From Paludibacteraceae bacterium (GTDB lineage Bacteria; Bacteroidota; Bacteroidia; Bacteroidales; Paludibacteraceae), in contig JALNVE010000073.1 in NCBI GenBank assembly GCA_023227695.1, positions 1 through 11,431 on the forward strand: a DNA stretch of 11,431 nucleotides, in the 5' to 3' direction. Both the position numbers and the translations under genes were made by a program. The stretch's first letter is position 1, and the number at the start of each line of letters is the position of its first letter. Below, one piece after another: positions 1 to 7,105 of the stretch. The notes beneath the pieces were generated by a model. The model was not told where the DNA came from, did no database searches, and saw only the letters and a list, made by a program, of their open reading frames with translations.

Positions 1-55
1 CGATACAAATATGAGCAAATTGTTGAAAATATTCAATCGTATTTTCATTTAAGTC

Positions 56-112
56 ACCACGCAATTTGACCCATTGACACTTAGTATAGTGAAAATACCA
101 CGCAATTTGACC
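56..112. repeat. 16-bp direct repeat at the broken 5' end of comEC
   Basis: ACCACGCAATTTGACC occurs exactly at 56-71 and again at 97-112, 41 bases apart. The second copy encodes IPRNLT of the ComEC reading frame. The first copy, read one frame over, would encode SPRNLT and then meets a stop. Because 41 is not a multiple of three, a local duplication here would disrupt the frame. Confidence 0.7.
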
Positions 113-1792
113 TATACGCCTGATTTTTCCGTGAACGAAACCGAGGCGTTCCTGTATCTGTATCTTCCGAAAGACAGTATTTCATTGAATCTACAGGCGG
201 GCGATGTACTGGCCTTTCCTGATAATCTCTTCCGAGATTCGAAACTGAATCCGGGCGAGTTCGATTATGCGGAATATCTCCGAAAAAAAGGCATATCAGG
301 TTCTCTTTATCTTCCTTCAGGGAAATGGCGGAAAGTGGGTTCGGAGGAACATTTTTCGTTGAATGCGTGCGCTATGAATGTGCAGCGAGCTTTGCTGGAT
401 AAACTGAGAAATTATGATTTTCCAAAAGATGAGTTTGCCGTACTGTCAGCTATGGTCCTGGGAAATAGGGATTTTATGGATAAAGATATAAAAAACAGCT
501 ATGCCAATACGGGTGCAAGCCATATTTTGGCGGTGAGCGGTTTGCATGTCGGCGTGGTCTTTTTTGTGCTGAGTTTTGTGCTGAATCTATTTTGGAAAGA
601 GCGGCATGCACGTTGGTTGCGAACCGTTGTGTTGCTGCTGGCATTGTGGTCGTATGCCTTTATCACGGGCTTGCCTTCGTCGGTGGTGCGGGCTTCGGTC
701 ATGCTTTCGTTTGTCTGCCTAGGGATGGTTCTCAATCGAAAATCCTCTATATATAATACGATGGCGGCTTCGGCTTTTTTCATGTTGCTCTATCATCCGT
801 TTTATCTGTTCGACGTCAGCTTTCAACTTAGCTATATGGCCGTGTGGTCTATCGTGGCATTTCAGCCGAAGATCTATGCGATGTTTTCTTTCAAAAGATG
901 GCTGCCTGAGAAGTTGTGGTCGTTACTCTCAGTCTCGTTGGCGGCTCAAATCGGAACGGTGCCTATTTCGTTGTACTATTTCCATCAGTTTGCCAACTAT
1001 TTTTGGCTGTCGGGCTTTGTGGTGGTGCCGCTTTCGGCAGTGGTCATTTACCTTGCCATCTTTCTTTTTGCCTTGCCTCCGATTCCTTATTTGTGCGATT
1101 TTGTAGCTGTTATTTTGAACGTTGTGCTTTGGGTGATGAACCAATCCATCTATTGGATTGAGCGGTTCCCTTTGGCTGCTATCTGTAATATTCGATTTGG
1201 TATGGTGGATGTTGCCTTTGTCTTTCTGATTGTTACCTTATTATATATGTCTCTCTCCGTTACCACTGTCCGTAATCTTCGGGCTTTGATGTTGACGGTA
1301 ATGCTCTATTTTGCATTTCTCTTTTGTGAGAAATGGGAACGTTTTGATTACGAATACTTTGCGGTCTATAACATAAAAAATGCCTCGGTGGTGAACCGTT
1401 TCGGTAAAGGAGAAAACTATTTGTTGACTGATGCACCCGTTGCGGAAGTCTCTTTGCACGTCTCTAATTTTTGGATGGATAAGGCTGCTTCGTTACCTCA
1501 AAAGTCTAATTGTGAGACATTTGAAATAGAGTCATGTAGAATCTTTTGTCTAAAAACCAATGACCTGAAGAACAAGGAAGTCTATGAAAAATTGAATGTA
1601 GATGTGTTGGTATTGGGTAGAGATGTGGATTTTACTTTAGATGAATTGAATAATTATTTCAATTTTAAACAGATTGTTTTGGATAGTTCCAATTCTTGGA
1701 AATATAGGAAACGGATGAAAAAGGCTTGTTTGGCGGCGAATGTCAAGTTTTATGACGTGGTGGAGTCGGGAGCTTTTTTGATAGAAAGGTGA
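74..1792 (+). CDS. comEC: ComEC/Rec2-family DNA-uptake channel protein, N-terminally shortened
   Basis: This is a polytopic inner-membrane protein of the family that carries single-stranded DNA across the cytoplasmic membrane in natural transformation. Residues about 25-85 are the back half of the DUF4131 domain (GEFDYAEYLRKKG near 61-73). The competence domain follows, with the hallmark SHILAVSGLHVG at 149-160, SSVVRAS at 202-208, FDVSFQLSY at 246-254 and AAQIGTVPISLYY near 290-302, within many hydrophobic segments to about residue 415. The last 150 residues are soluble, and there is no metallo-beta-lactamase-type domain, as is usual in Bacteroidetes. At 572 residues it is roughly 100-130 shorter than I expect; the first membrane helices and front of DUF4131 are missing. 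An in-frame TAA at 50-52 blocks extension. The TTG start at 74 has no visible ribosome-binding site; GTG 89 or ATG 374 are alternatives. It may be a pseudogene or the 3' part of a frameshifted gene. Family certain; start and activity are not. Confidence 0.85.
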   Translation: MTLSIVKIPRNLTYTPDFSVNETEAFLYLYLPKDSISLNLQAGDVLAFPDNLFRDSKLNPGEFDYAEYLRKKGISGSLYLPSGKWRKVGSEEHFSLNACAMNVQRALLDKLRNYDFPKDEFAVLSAMVLGNRDFMDKDIKNSYANTGASHILAVSGLHVGVVFFVLSFVLNLFWKERHARWLRTVVLLLALWSYAFITGLPSSVVRASVMLSFVCLGMVLNRKSSIYNTMAASAFFMLLYHPFYLFDVSFQLSYMAVWSIVAFQPKIYAMFSFKRWLPEKLWSLLSVSLAAQIGTVPISLYYFHQFANYFWLSGFVVVPLSAVVIYLAIFLFALPPIPYLCDFVAVILNVVLWVMNQSIYWIERFPLAAICNIRFGMVDVAFVFLIVTLLYMSLSVTTVRNLRALMLTVMLYFAFLFCEKWERFDYEYFAVYNIKNASVVNRFGKGENYLLTDAPVAEVSLHVSNFWMDKAASLPQKSNCETFEIESCRIFCLKTNDLKNKEVYEKLNVDVLVLGRDVDFTLDELNNYFNFKQIVLDSSNSWKYRKRMKKACLAANVKFYDVVESGAFLIER

Positions 1793-1793
1793 T

Positions 1794-1838
1794 AAAAAAA
1801 AATCTAACGGAGTTGGATGGTCCTTCTCCGTTAGATTT
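1794..1838 (-). terminator. Intrinsic terminator between convergent comEC and the outer-membrane protein gene
   Basis: A perfect 13-bp stem pairs AAATCTAACGGAG (1800-1812) with CTCCGTTAGATTT (1826-1838) across a 13-base loop. Read on the minus strand it is followed by a run of nine T (complement of A 1794-1802), so it is a strong terminator for the minus-strand gene ending at 1851. On the plus strand it starts 7 bases after the comEC stop but is followed by only three T before GAGTGAG. It may stop comEC transcription less efficiently. Confidence 0.88.
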
Positions 1839-1850
1839 GAGTGAGTTGGA

Positions 1851-3038
1851 TTAGAAAATCATATCTTCTTTCACTTTCATCAACTTATATTTGTTATTGA
1901 ATGTGAGATAGATACCGAATGAGAAATCTGTCTTTTCGTGATCCAGATCGTAGTAAGCCTGAGCTTCTGCGCCGAATCCTAATCCTTTATATTGGTGCTC
2001 GTAGAAGAGTTTACCTGTGACCATGTTCCTATCGGCCTGCTCAAATGAATTGTCGAAGTAGGCAATGGATTGGAAAAGGTAGCTTCCGCGTGGTGCGACA
2101 AACTTCTTTGCTTTCCAATAACCAGCCTGGAACTTGATTTTTTTGCTTTGCAAAGTCAAGTTAGGATAAATGCCCCAACCGCTTTTGAAGTGTGTGCCGA
2201 TTACGCCTGAGTTGTTTTTAAATCCGAAGACATCCAAATCGAGGGTTGTCTTTTTGATAAACAAGTTTGGAGAGTTGATGCTTGATGTCAAACCCACCAT
2301 CCCGTTGGCCAATGTTTCGATGCAAGTATCTTGTAGTGAAGTGAACTGTCCGCCTCTGTGTGTGGCTAAAATGTGGACAGGAACAGAGAGTTCGAATGTC
2401 TTACGGTTTTGCTTGTTTCCGATGAGGAAGAAACGGTTTACCCAACCAAAGGTGAAACGCTCTTGTTTGGCATCGTCAGGGACGATGAAAACCTCCCAGT
2501 TGCACCATAAGTCAGACTCCCAATATTTAGTATCCGTAAATACCTGCAAGCCGTTTTCTTGGTTGGCGTAGAGGTAACGGTCAAAGTCGTACATTGGCTC
2601 GTAGAGCTTGTGACTAAGGTTTCCGTAGAGTGTTCCGCCTACAACAGTGAGCCAGTTGGTTGGCTGATATTCGATTCTTACGATTGGCCACGCTTTTCTG
2701 ATGCCCTCGTCATCTCCGGCAATTCCTGCAAGATGTACTCCTGCTGTGATGGCTGCCTTATCGTTTATCTGATAGGATAGTGTAGGGTCCAAGAAGAAAC
2801 CAAGGGCTGTATATCCTTTGGTGTAAGGTAAGAAATACTCTGCGTTACGTGTGAAAGTATTGCAGTAAACGCCCAGGTATAGATTGCGGTTGTTCTCTGC
2901 TTTGAATTTCTCGGAATGCTCCATCAATAGTCCAAATCCTTCTGTCTCTGGTAATTTTGCTGCGATAGAGTCGTCTTGTGCTTGTACGGCTCCCGTTCCT
3001 AAAAGGAGAGCAAAGAGGAGGCTTTTAATGTTTTTCAT
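1851..3038 (-). CDS. Predicted outer-membrane beta-barrel-like protein, function unknown
   Basis: A 395-residue exported protein. Residues 1-20 form a classic Sec signal peptide: basic MKNIK start, hydrophobic LLFALLLGTG core, and AVQA before QDDS as the signal peptidase I site. The rest has no long hydrophobic helix. It shows many short alternating aromatic/polar stretches typical of outer-membrane strands (for example NLYLGVYCNTF, IKFQAGYWKAK, FSFGIYLTFNNKYKL) and ends in Phe, as many barrel proteins do. I recognise the style as a Bacteroidales outer-membrane or porin-like protein but cannot assign a substrate. It lies 86 bases downstream of proS with a terminator between, so it probably has its own promoter, although I see no clear -7 box. 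The start is supported by the signal peptide; the leader just upstream is A-rich without a Shine-Dalgarno site. Confidence 0.8.
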   Translation of the reverse strand: MKNIKSLLFALLLGTGAVQAQDDSIAAKLPETEGFGLLMEHSEKFKAENNRNLYLGVYCNTFTRNAEYFLPYTKGYTALGFFLDPTLSYQINDKAAITAGVHLAGIAGDDEGIRKAWPIVRIEYQPTNWLTVVGGTLYGNLSHKLYEPMYDFDRYLYANQENGLQVFTDTKYWESDLWCNWEVFIVPDDAKQERFTFGWVNRFFLIGNKQNRKTFELSVPVHILATHRGGQFTSLQDTCIETLANGMVGLTSSINSPNLFIKKTTLDLDVFGFKNNSGVIGTHFKSGWGIYPNLTLQSKKIKFQAGYWKAKKFVAPRGSYLFQSIAYFDNSFEQADRNMVTGKLFYEHQYKGLGFGAEAQAYYDLDHEKTDFSFGIYLTFNNKYKLMKVKEDMIF

Positions 3039-3070
3039 TTTCTATTTTTTAATAGGTTTTTTTAGAATGT

Positions 3071-3106
3071 AAAAAAGGACAACCGTGGGTTGACAGTTGT
3101 CCTTTT
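3071..3106 (-). terminator. Intrinsic terminator downstream of proS
   Basis: An 11-bp perfect stem pairs AAAAGGACAAC (3073-3083) with GTTGTCCTTTT (3096-3106) around a 12-base loop. On the minus strand the stem runs into a six-T run (complement of 3071-3076). It lies 19 bases beyond the proS stop and separates proS from the outer-membrane protein gene. Confidence 0.85.
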
Positions 3107-3124
3107 CTCTGTATATGAAAAATA

Positions 3125-4609
3125 TCAATATGATCTTGCAAATAATACTCTGCTTTTAGAAGGCTTGCCAGTAACCATACAGGTACCAGGTTCCTTATCG
3201 TCATCAAGATAGGTGTCGAAAGGCACACAACGGATAGTTGCTTTGGTCTCTTCCTTGATCTTAGCTTCGGTCTCTGAAGTGCCGTCCCAATGTGCTAGAA
3301 TAAATCCTCCCTCTTCAATCTTCTCTTTGAACTCTTCGTATGAGTCCGCTTTCTTGATCATTGTCTTTCTATAATCGAAAGCCTTTTGATAGATGTTCTT
3401 CTGAATCTTATCCAAAAGATCTGCGATGTAATTCTCTACACCTTCGATATTGACGGTCTCCTTAGTAAGGGTATCGCGGCGGCAAACCTCGATTGTTCCA
3501 TTCTCTAAGTCTCTGCCACCCATAGCCAAACGTACAGGAACACCCTTCAACTCATACTCAGCAAATTTCCATCCTGGTTTCTTTGCGTCGCTGTCGTCGT
3601 ATTTTACTGAGATGCCTTTTGCCTTCAATTTGTCCATGATCTCTTGAACCTTCTCTGAAATCTGAGAAAGTTGCTCTTGACTCTTGAATATAGGAACAAT
3701 GACAACCTGGAAAGGAGCCAACTTTGGAGGAAGTACCAAACCGTTGTCGTCAGAGTGAGTCATGATCAAAGCACCCATCAAACGAGTGGAAACACCCCAA
3801 GATGTTGCCCAAACGTAATCGGTCTTTCCGTCTCTTGTCATGAAAGTAACGTCAAATGCTTTTGCGAAGTTCTGACCCAAGAAGTGCGAAGTTCCTGATT
3901 GAAGGGCTTTACCGTCTTGCATCAAAGCCTCGATAGTATAAGTGTCAACAGCACCAGCAAAACGCTCTGTCTCTGATTTCACACCCTTGATAACTGGCAT
4001 TGACATGATGTTTTCAGCAAAGTCAGCATAAACATTCAACATCTTCTGAGCCTCTTCTTCTGCCTCTTGATAAGTCTCGTGGGCAGTGTGACCCTCTTGC
4101 CATAAGAACTCTGCTGTACGGAGGAAAAGGCGTGTACGCATCTCCCAACGAACAACGTTAGCCCATTGGTTGCAAAGGATAGGAAGGTCTCTGTATGATT
4201 GAATCCAATTCTTATAAGTACTCCAAATGATAGTCTCTGATGTTGGTCTTACGATGAGCTCCTCTTCCAATTTAGCTTCTGGATCTACAACGACACCAGT
4301 TCCGTCAGGGTTTGTCTTTAATCTGTAGTGAGTTACAACTGCACACTCTTTAGCGAATCCCTCTACATGGTCTGCCTCTTTGCTTAAGAATGATTTTGGA
4401 ATGAATAGTGGGAAGTAAGCGTTCTGGTGACCCGTCTCTTTGAATCGACGGTCCAACTCGTTTTGCATTTTCTCCCATATAGCATATCCGTATGGTTTGA
4501 TGACCATACAACCTCTTACTGCCGCATTTTCGGCAAGGTCTGCTTTTACTACTAGATCGTTATACCATTGTGAATAGTTTTCACTACGTGGTGTTAATTC
4601 TTTTGCCAT
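3125..4609 (-). CDS. proS: Prolyl-tRNA synthetase, short (archaeal/eukaryotic-like) type
   Basis: A cytoplasmic class II aminoacyl-tRNA synthetase that charges tRNA-Pro with proline. All class II landmarks are visible: motif 1 region about 30-70, RPTSE at 121-125, motif 2 at 152-177 (VVRWEMRTRLFLRTAEFLWQ, then EGHTAH) with the catalytic arginines, and motif 3 at 271-287 (WGVSTRLMGALIMTHSD). The anticodon-binding domain follows from about 300. The C-terminal zinc-domain-like segment ends in FARSY; the terminal Tyr is typical of this subgroup. At 494 residues, without the editing insertion of the long bacterial type, it is the short form common in Bacteroidetes. Only two Cys (in IRCVPF and GTCMVTG) remain in the C-terminal domain, so a full four-Cys zinc site is not evident. 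The gene appears to be a single transcription unit, with its own promoter at 4690-4719 and terminator at 3071-3106. Confidence 0.97.
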   Translation of the reverse strand: MAKELTPRSENYSQWYNDLVVKADLAENAAVRGCMVIKPYGYAIWEKMQNELDRRFKETGHQNAYFPLFIPKSFLSKEADHVEGFAKECAVVTHYRLKTNPDGTGVVVDPEAKLEEELIVRPTSETIIWSTYKNWIQSYRDLPILCNQWANVVRWEMRTRLFLRTAEFLWQEGHTAHETYQEAEEEAQKMLNVYADFAENIMSMPVIKGVKSETERFAGAVDTYTIEALMQDGKALQSGTSHFLGQNFAKAFDVTFMTRDGKTDYVWATSWGVSTRLMGALIMTHSDDNGLVLPPKLAPFQVVIVPIFKSQEQLSQISEKVQEIMDKLKAKGISVKYDDSDAKKPGWKFAEYELKGVPVRLAMGGRDLENGTIEVCRRDTLTKETVNIEGVENYIADLLDKIQKNIYQKAFDYRKTMIKKADSYEEFKEKIEEGGFILAHWDGTSETEAKIKEETKATIRCVPFDTYLDDDKEPGTCMVTGKPSKSRVLFARSY

Positions 4610-4661
4610 ATCTATTATTGGTAATGGCGTCTACGCGCCTTTTTTTGTTACGTTGTTGTTT

Positions 4662-4687
4662 GAGCGATAGTCGGTTGCCTTTCGCTC
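4662..4687 (-). promoter_or_regulatory. Hairpin at the 5' end of the proS leader
   Basis: GAGCGATAG (4662-4670) can pair with CTTTCGCTC (4679-4687): eight pairs with one mismatch and an 8-base loop. It begins almost at the predicted transcript start, so it could stabilise the 5' end or regulate proS. A second short GC-rich palindrome (GGCG at 4626-4629, CGCC at 4636-4639) lies nearer the start codon. No T-box features were recognised. Confidence 0.45.
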
Positions 4688-4689
4688 TG

Positions 4690-4719
4690 CAAAATTATAA
4701 AATAAATAAGTATCGCAAG
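4690..4719 (-). promoter_or_regulatory. Bacteroidetes-type promoter for proS
   Basis: On the minus strand, TAATTTTG (4697-4690) matches the Bacteroidetes -7 consensus TAnnTTTG exactly. A TTG (4718-4716) sits 18 bases upstream as the -33 element. This predicts a transcript start near 4683 and a leader of about 70-75 bases before the proS ATG. Confidence 0.7.
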
Positions 4720-4801
4720 TCGTTCACCTGCATAAATTTGTCGGAGCGACAGCTCCTTGCCTTGGTCGATGGCTTTCGCCTGACAAATGAAATACTTATT
4801 T
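4704..4801. repeat. Structured intergenic element with 10-bp inverted ends (element A)
   Basis: The ends AAATAAGTAT (4704-4713) and ATACTTATTT (4792-4801) are perfect inverted repeats. Inside is a second stem, ATTTGTC (4736-4742) with GACAAAT (4782-4788). It encloses a perfect hairpin GGAGC-GACA-GCTCC (4743-4756) and a smaller GGC-TTTC-GCC hairpin (4771-4780). The nested pattern resembles a folded RNA or a small mobile repeat. The right arm contains the mazG stop codon. The left part overlaps the -33 element of proS. Read on the minus strand, the element is followed by a T-rich stretch, so it might end the mazG transcript. It shares ordered sequence blocks with 8302-8408. Confidence 0.55.
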
Positions 4802-5596
4802 CAGTTTTCCTTCTCTCTCCAATTGCTTGGCTTCGTTCCAATATTTGTCCATCTCTTCGAGCGACATTTCCTTCAAGTCTTTGCCTTGTTTCAATGTTTT
4901 TTGCTCCAAATAGTTGAATCTGCGGATGAATTTTCTGTTGGTACGTTCGAGCGCATTCTCAGGATTGATTTTGTAGAGTCTTGCGGCATTGATCATGCTG
5001 AACATCAAATCTCCAAATTCATCCTCCATCTTATCGGCATCCATATTGTTGATTTCTGCCTTCAACTCGTTGTACTCTTCCTGAACTTTATCCCAAACTT
5101 GCTCCTTCTTGTCCCAATCGAAGCCTACGTTGCGGGCTTTGTCTTGAACGCGGTAAGCCTTGATGAGTGCGGGTAGGGCATCGGGCACGCCTGACAAAAC
5201 GGTTTTGTTACCGTCTTTCTCCTTTTGCTTAATCTGTTCCCAAGTCTGTTCAACCTGACCGGCAGTCTTAGCCTCGCCTGTGCCATAAATATGTGGGTGA
5301 CGAAAAATGAGCTTGTCGCAAAGCGTGTTGCAGACGTCGGCAATGTCGAATTCCTCTTTCTCCGAAGCCATCTTTGAATAGAAAACAATATGTAGCAGCA
5401 CGTCACCCAACTCTTTCTTCACGTCGTTCATGTCTTTCTTCATGATGGCGCCGCAAAGCTCATAAGTCTCTTCGATCGTGTTGGGACGTATGCTGTCGAA
5501 GGTCTGTTTCTTATCCCACGGACATTTTTCTCTGAGCTCGTCCATGATGGTAAGCAACCTTTCGAATGCTTTCAGTTTGTCCTCCATATTGTTCAT
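4796..5596 (-). CDS. mazG: MazG nucleoside triphosphate pyrophosphohydrolase
   Basis: A cytoplasmic all-alpha NTP-pyrophosphatase that hydrolyses (d)NTPs to NMP and pyrophosphate, cleaning nucleotide pools and, in some bacteria, tuning the stringent response. The N-terminal MazG domain shows CPWDKKQTF at 25-33, EETYEL at 42-47 and KKELGDVLLHIVF at 60-72, the EExxE/ExxD metal-binding pattern, then RHPHIYG near 99-105. A second MazG-like half begins near 136 (VGFDWDKKEQVWDKVQEE) with EDEFGDLMFSMINAARL. The 266-residue length matches the full-length two-domain enzyme. The start at 5596 gives MNNMEDKL; ATG 5587 three codons later is equally plausible, since neither has a Shine-Dalgarno site. It is probably the last gene of a lysA-glycosyltransferase-DUF2007-mazG transcript, 40 bases behind the DUF2007 gene. 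Its stop lies inside structured element A. Confidence 0.96.
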   Translation of the reverse strand: MNNMEDKLKAFERLLTIMDELREKCPWDKKQTFDSIRPNTIEETYELCGAIMKKDMNDVKKELGDVLLHIVFYSKMASEKEEFDIADVCNTLCDKLIFRHPHIYGTGEAKTAGQVEQTWEQIKQKEKDGNKTVLSGVPDALPALIKAYRVQDKARNVGFDWDKKEQVWDKVQEEYNELKAEINNMDADKMEDEFGDLMFSMINAARLYKINPENALERTNRKFIRRFNYLEQKTLKQGKDLKEMSLEEMDKYWNEAKQLEREGKLK

Positions 5597-5636
5597 ATTG
5601 TTTATGCTTGATTACGGTGGGAATGAAAAACTCGCT

Positions 5637-5867
5637 TTATATGTCTCCGTTCTCTTTTAACAGCTTCGTGGCAGCCTCAAGGTCTTTCTCCATGACGCTG
5701 AGTTTGATGCCTCCAAATGCAGGTGAAGAGGGTGCGAAGATTTGATTGATGAATTCATCTTGAAGAAAACAGTCTATGCCGTTTGCCTCCAATAGGCCTT
5801 TTGCGATGTATGCAGTCGATTGGTTTGAAAACCTTGCTACGACGGCCGTTCTTTCTTTGTCGTTCAT
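5637..5867 (-). CDS. Small DUF2007-family protein (putative signal-transducing protein)
   Basis: A 76-residue soluble protein matching DUF2007 (PF09413): one compact alpha/beta domain starting RTAVVARFSNQSTAYIAKGL, then LLEANGIDCFLQDE, a GG pair at 52-53 and a C-terminal helix (EKDLEAATKLLKENGD). The family resembles PII-like or ACT-like small folds, but its biochemical role is not established. It sits 15 bases after the glycosyltransferase stop and 40 bases before mazG, so it is almost certainly co-transcribed with them. Its start codon has the same 12-base context as the mazG start (AAACAATATGAA on the minus strand), which supports this ATG despite the lack of a Shine-Dalgarno site. Confidence 0.85.
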   Translation of the reverse strand: MNDKERTAVVARFSNQSTAYIAKGLLEANGIDCFLQDEFINQIFAPSSPAFGGIKLSVMEKDLEAATKLLKENGDI

Positions 5868-5882
5868 ATTGTTTCTATGTTT

Positions 5883-7064
5883 TTATCGCCACATGGAATC
5901 TTCTTTCACTCCAATCTTTCCGAATGAAATGATGTAAAGAGTAAGCAGTGGTAGGAATATGTCAAATAACGGAATGGAGAAAATATACATCTTCTCCTGA
6001 AGGAATTTGCATGTCTTGTTGATGATGATTGCCTGGAAGAGAAATCGAATCAATGCTATTCCTGCAGTTATTCCCGCAAAGATGAAATGTTGGTTGATTA
6101 AGAAATATCCTAACAGAGTGAATAAAGATACGTAGAACAGACCTCTGGAGAAGACCTCGCAACCTATTCTCATCTTAGAAGAGAGGGTGTATTGTGAACT
6201 GGTGCTGAGGTGACGCTCTTTCTGAATACGGAAAGATCTGAATGTCATCTTTCTATGAGAGTAGGAGATGCTCTTTTCTGAAAATTCTACGCTTGTGTTA
6301 TGTTTGTTGGCAGTCTCTTGAACAAAGAGGTCGTCGTCGCCCGAAACCAAATTCAGGTGAGATGCGAATCCTTTGTTTTTGAAGAATAATGACTTCTTGT
6401 AAGCCAAGTTTCGTCCTACGCCCATGTATGGTTTGCCCTTGATGGCAAATCCCATGTACTGCATAGCGATGAACATCACATCATAACAGATTAATGAGTT
6501 GACGAAACCATTTTTGAGTGAGTGTGCTCCATAACCGAGTACGATGTCGGTCTTGTCGCTGAAGTTCTGCATCATGTTGGCAATCCAGTGTTTGCTGGCA
6601 GGTTTACAATCAGCATCTATGAGCAGCAGATGTTCGAAACGGGCAGCTTTGATACCCACCGTCAGACACATCTTTTTACGGCTCATATATTTCGCATCCA
6701 TGGGAAGAAATGTGTGGTACAAGTTTGGATAGTGTTTCTGCAATTTCTCCAAAAGGTCGCTACTCTCATCGGTCGAACCGTCGTTTACAACGATCACCTC
6801 AAACTCCGGATATTCCTGCTCCAAGACGGATGGAAGGAATTGCTCCAGATTTTCAGCCTCGTTTTTTGCACAGATGATGACAGAAACCGGTGGTTTCTGT
6901 TTGCTGTAGGGGTGATTTCCTTTTCGGATCTTATTTCCCAACATCCAAATGCCGTTATAATAGTGCAGATAGTAGAATGCTTGTATTAAAAAGGCTAATA
7001 CAAACACACCACATACTATTTGGATTCCTAGTGATAACGATAAAAATTCTTCTACAATAAACAT
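5883..7064 (-). CDS. Membrane-bound family 2 glycosyltransferase
   Basis: A processive-type or envelope-glycan GT2 enzyme, expected to transfer sugar from a nucleotide sugar at the inner-membrane cytoplasmic face. It has an N-terminal membrane helix at about 12-34. The GT-A domain follows, with PPVSVIICAKNEAENL at 58-73, VVNDGSTD at 92-99, the metal-binding DxD in LLLIDADCKP (Asp150 and Asp152) and the catalytic-base region SGDDDLF at 241-247. QKERH at 281-285 stands where processive enzymes carry QxxRW; the Trp is replaced by His. Three further hydrophobic segments lie at about 308-325, 328-350 and 360-382. The 393-residue length fits the group. Acceptor and sugar cannot be inferred, since no polysaccharide cluster surrounds it. 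It follows lysA by 41 bases and precedes DUF2007 by 15. The leader has only a weak AGAGAA-like site. Confidence 0.93.
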   Translation of the reverse strand: MFIVEEFLSLSLGIQIVCGVFVLAFLIQAFYYLHYYNGIWMLGNKIRKGNHPYSKQKPPVSVIICAKNEAENLEQFLPSVLEQEYPEFEVIVVNDGSTDESSDLLEKLQKHYPNLYHTFLPMDAKYMSRKKMCLTVGIKAARFEHLLLIDADCKPASKHWIANMMQNFSDKTDIVLGYGAHSLKNGFVNSLICYDVMFIAMQYMGFAIKGKPYMGVGRNLAYKKSLFFKNKGFASHLNLVSGDDDLFVQETANKHNTSVEFSEKSISYSHRKMTFRSFRIQKERHLSTSSQYTLSSKMRIGCEVFSRGLFYVSLFTLLGYFLINQHFIFAGITAGIALIRFLFQAIIINKTCKFLQEKMYIFSIPLFDIFLPLLTLYIISFGKIGVKEDSMWR

Positions 7065-7105
7065 TTCTCTTGTTGATTTTTCTTGTCGTGAAAACTACTT
7101 ATTCG

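Noticed and set aside
1..69. Open plus-strand frame from the window edge to TGA 67-69 as the 3' end of an upstream gene
   Set aside because: Only 22 codons, no recognisable family, and it could be chance; mentioned only in the comEC finding.
3039..3124. TACATTCT on the minus strand as a -7 box for the outer-membrane protein gene
   Set aside because: Only a partial match to TAnnTTTG and no TTG at correct spacing; not supportable.
4570..5176. Two plus-strand open frames across the proS-mazG region
   Set aside because: They run antisense to the proS start, the structured gap and mazG, and show no recognisable domain.
6522..6989. Long plus-strand open frame inside the glycosyltransferase gene (155 codons)
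   Set aside because: It is antisense to a clear GT2 gene with intact motifs, has no family resemblance and is a reading-frame shadow.
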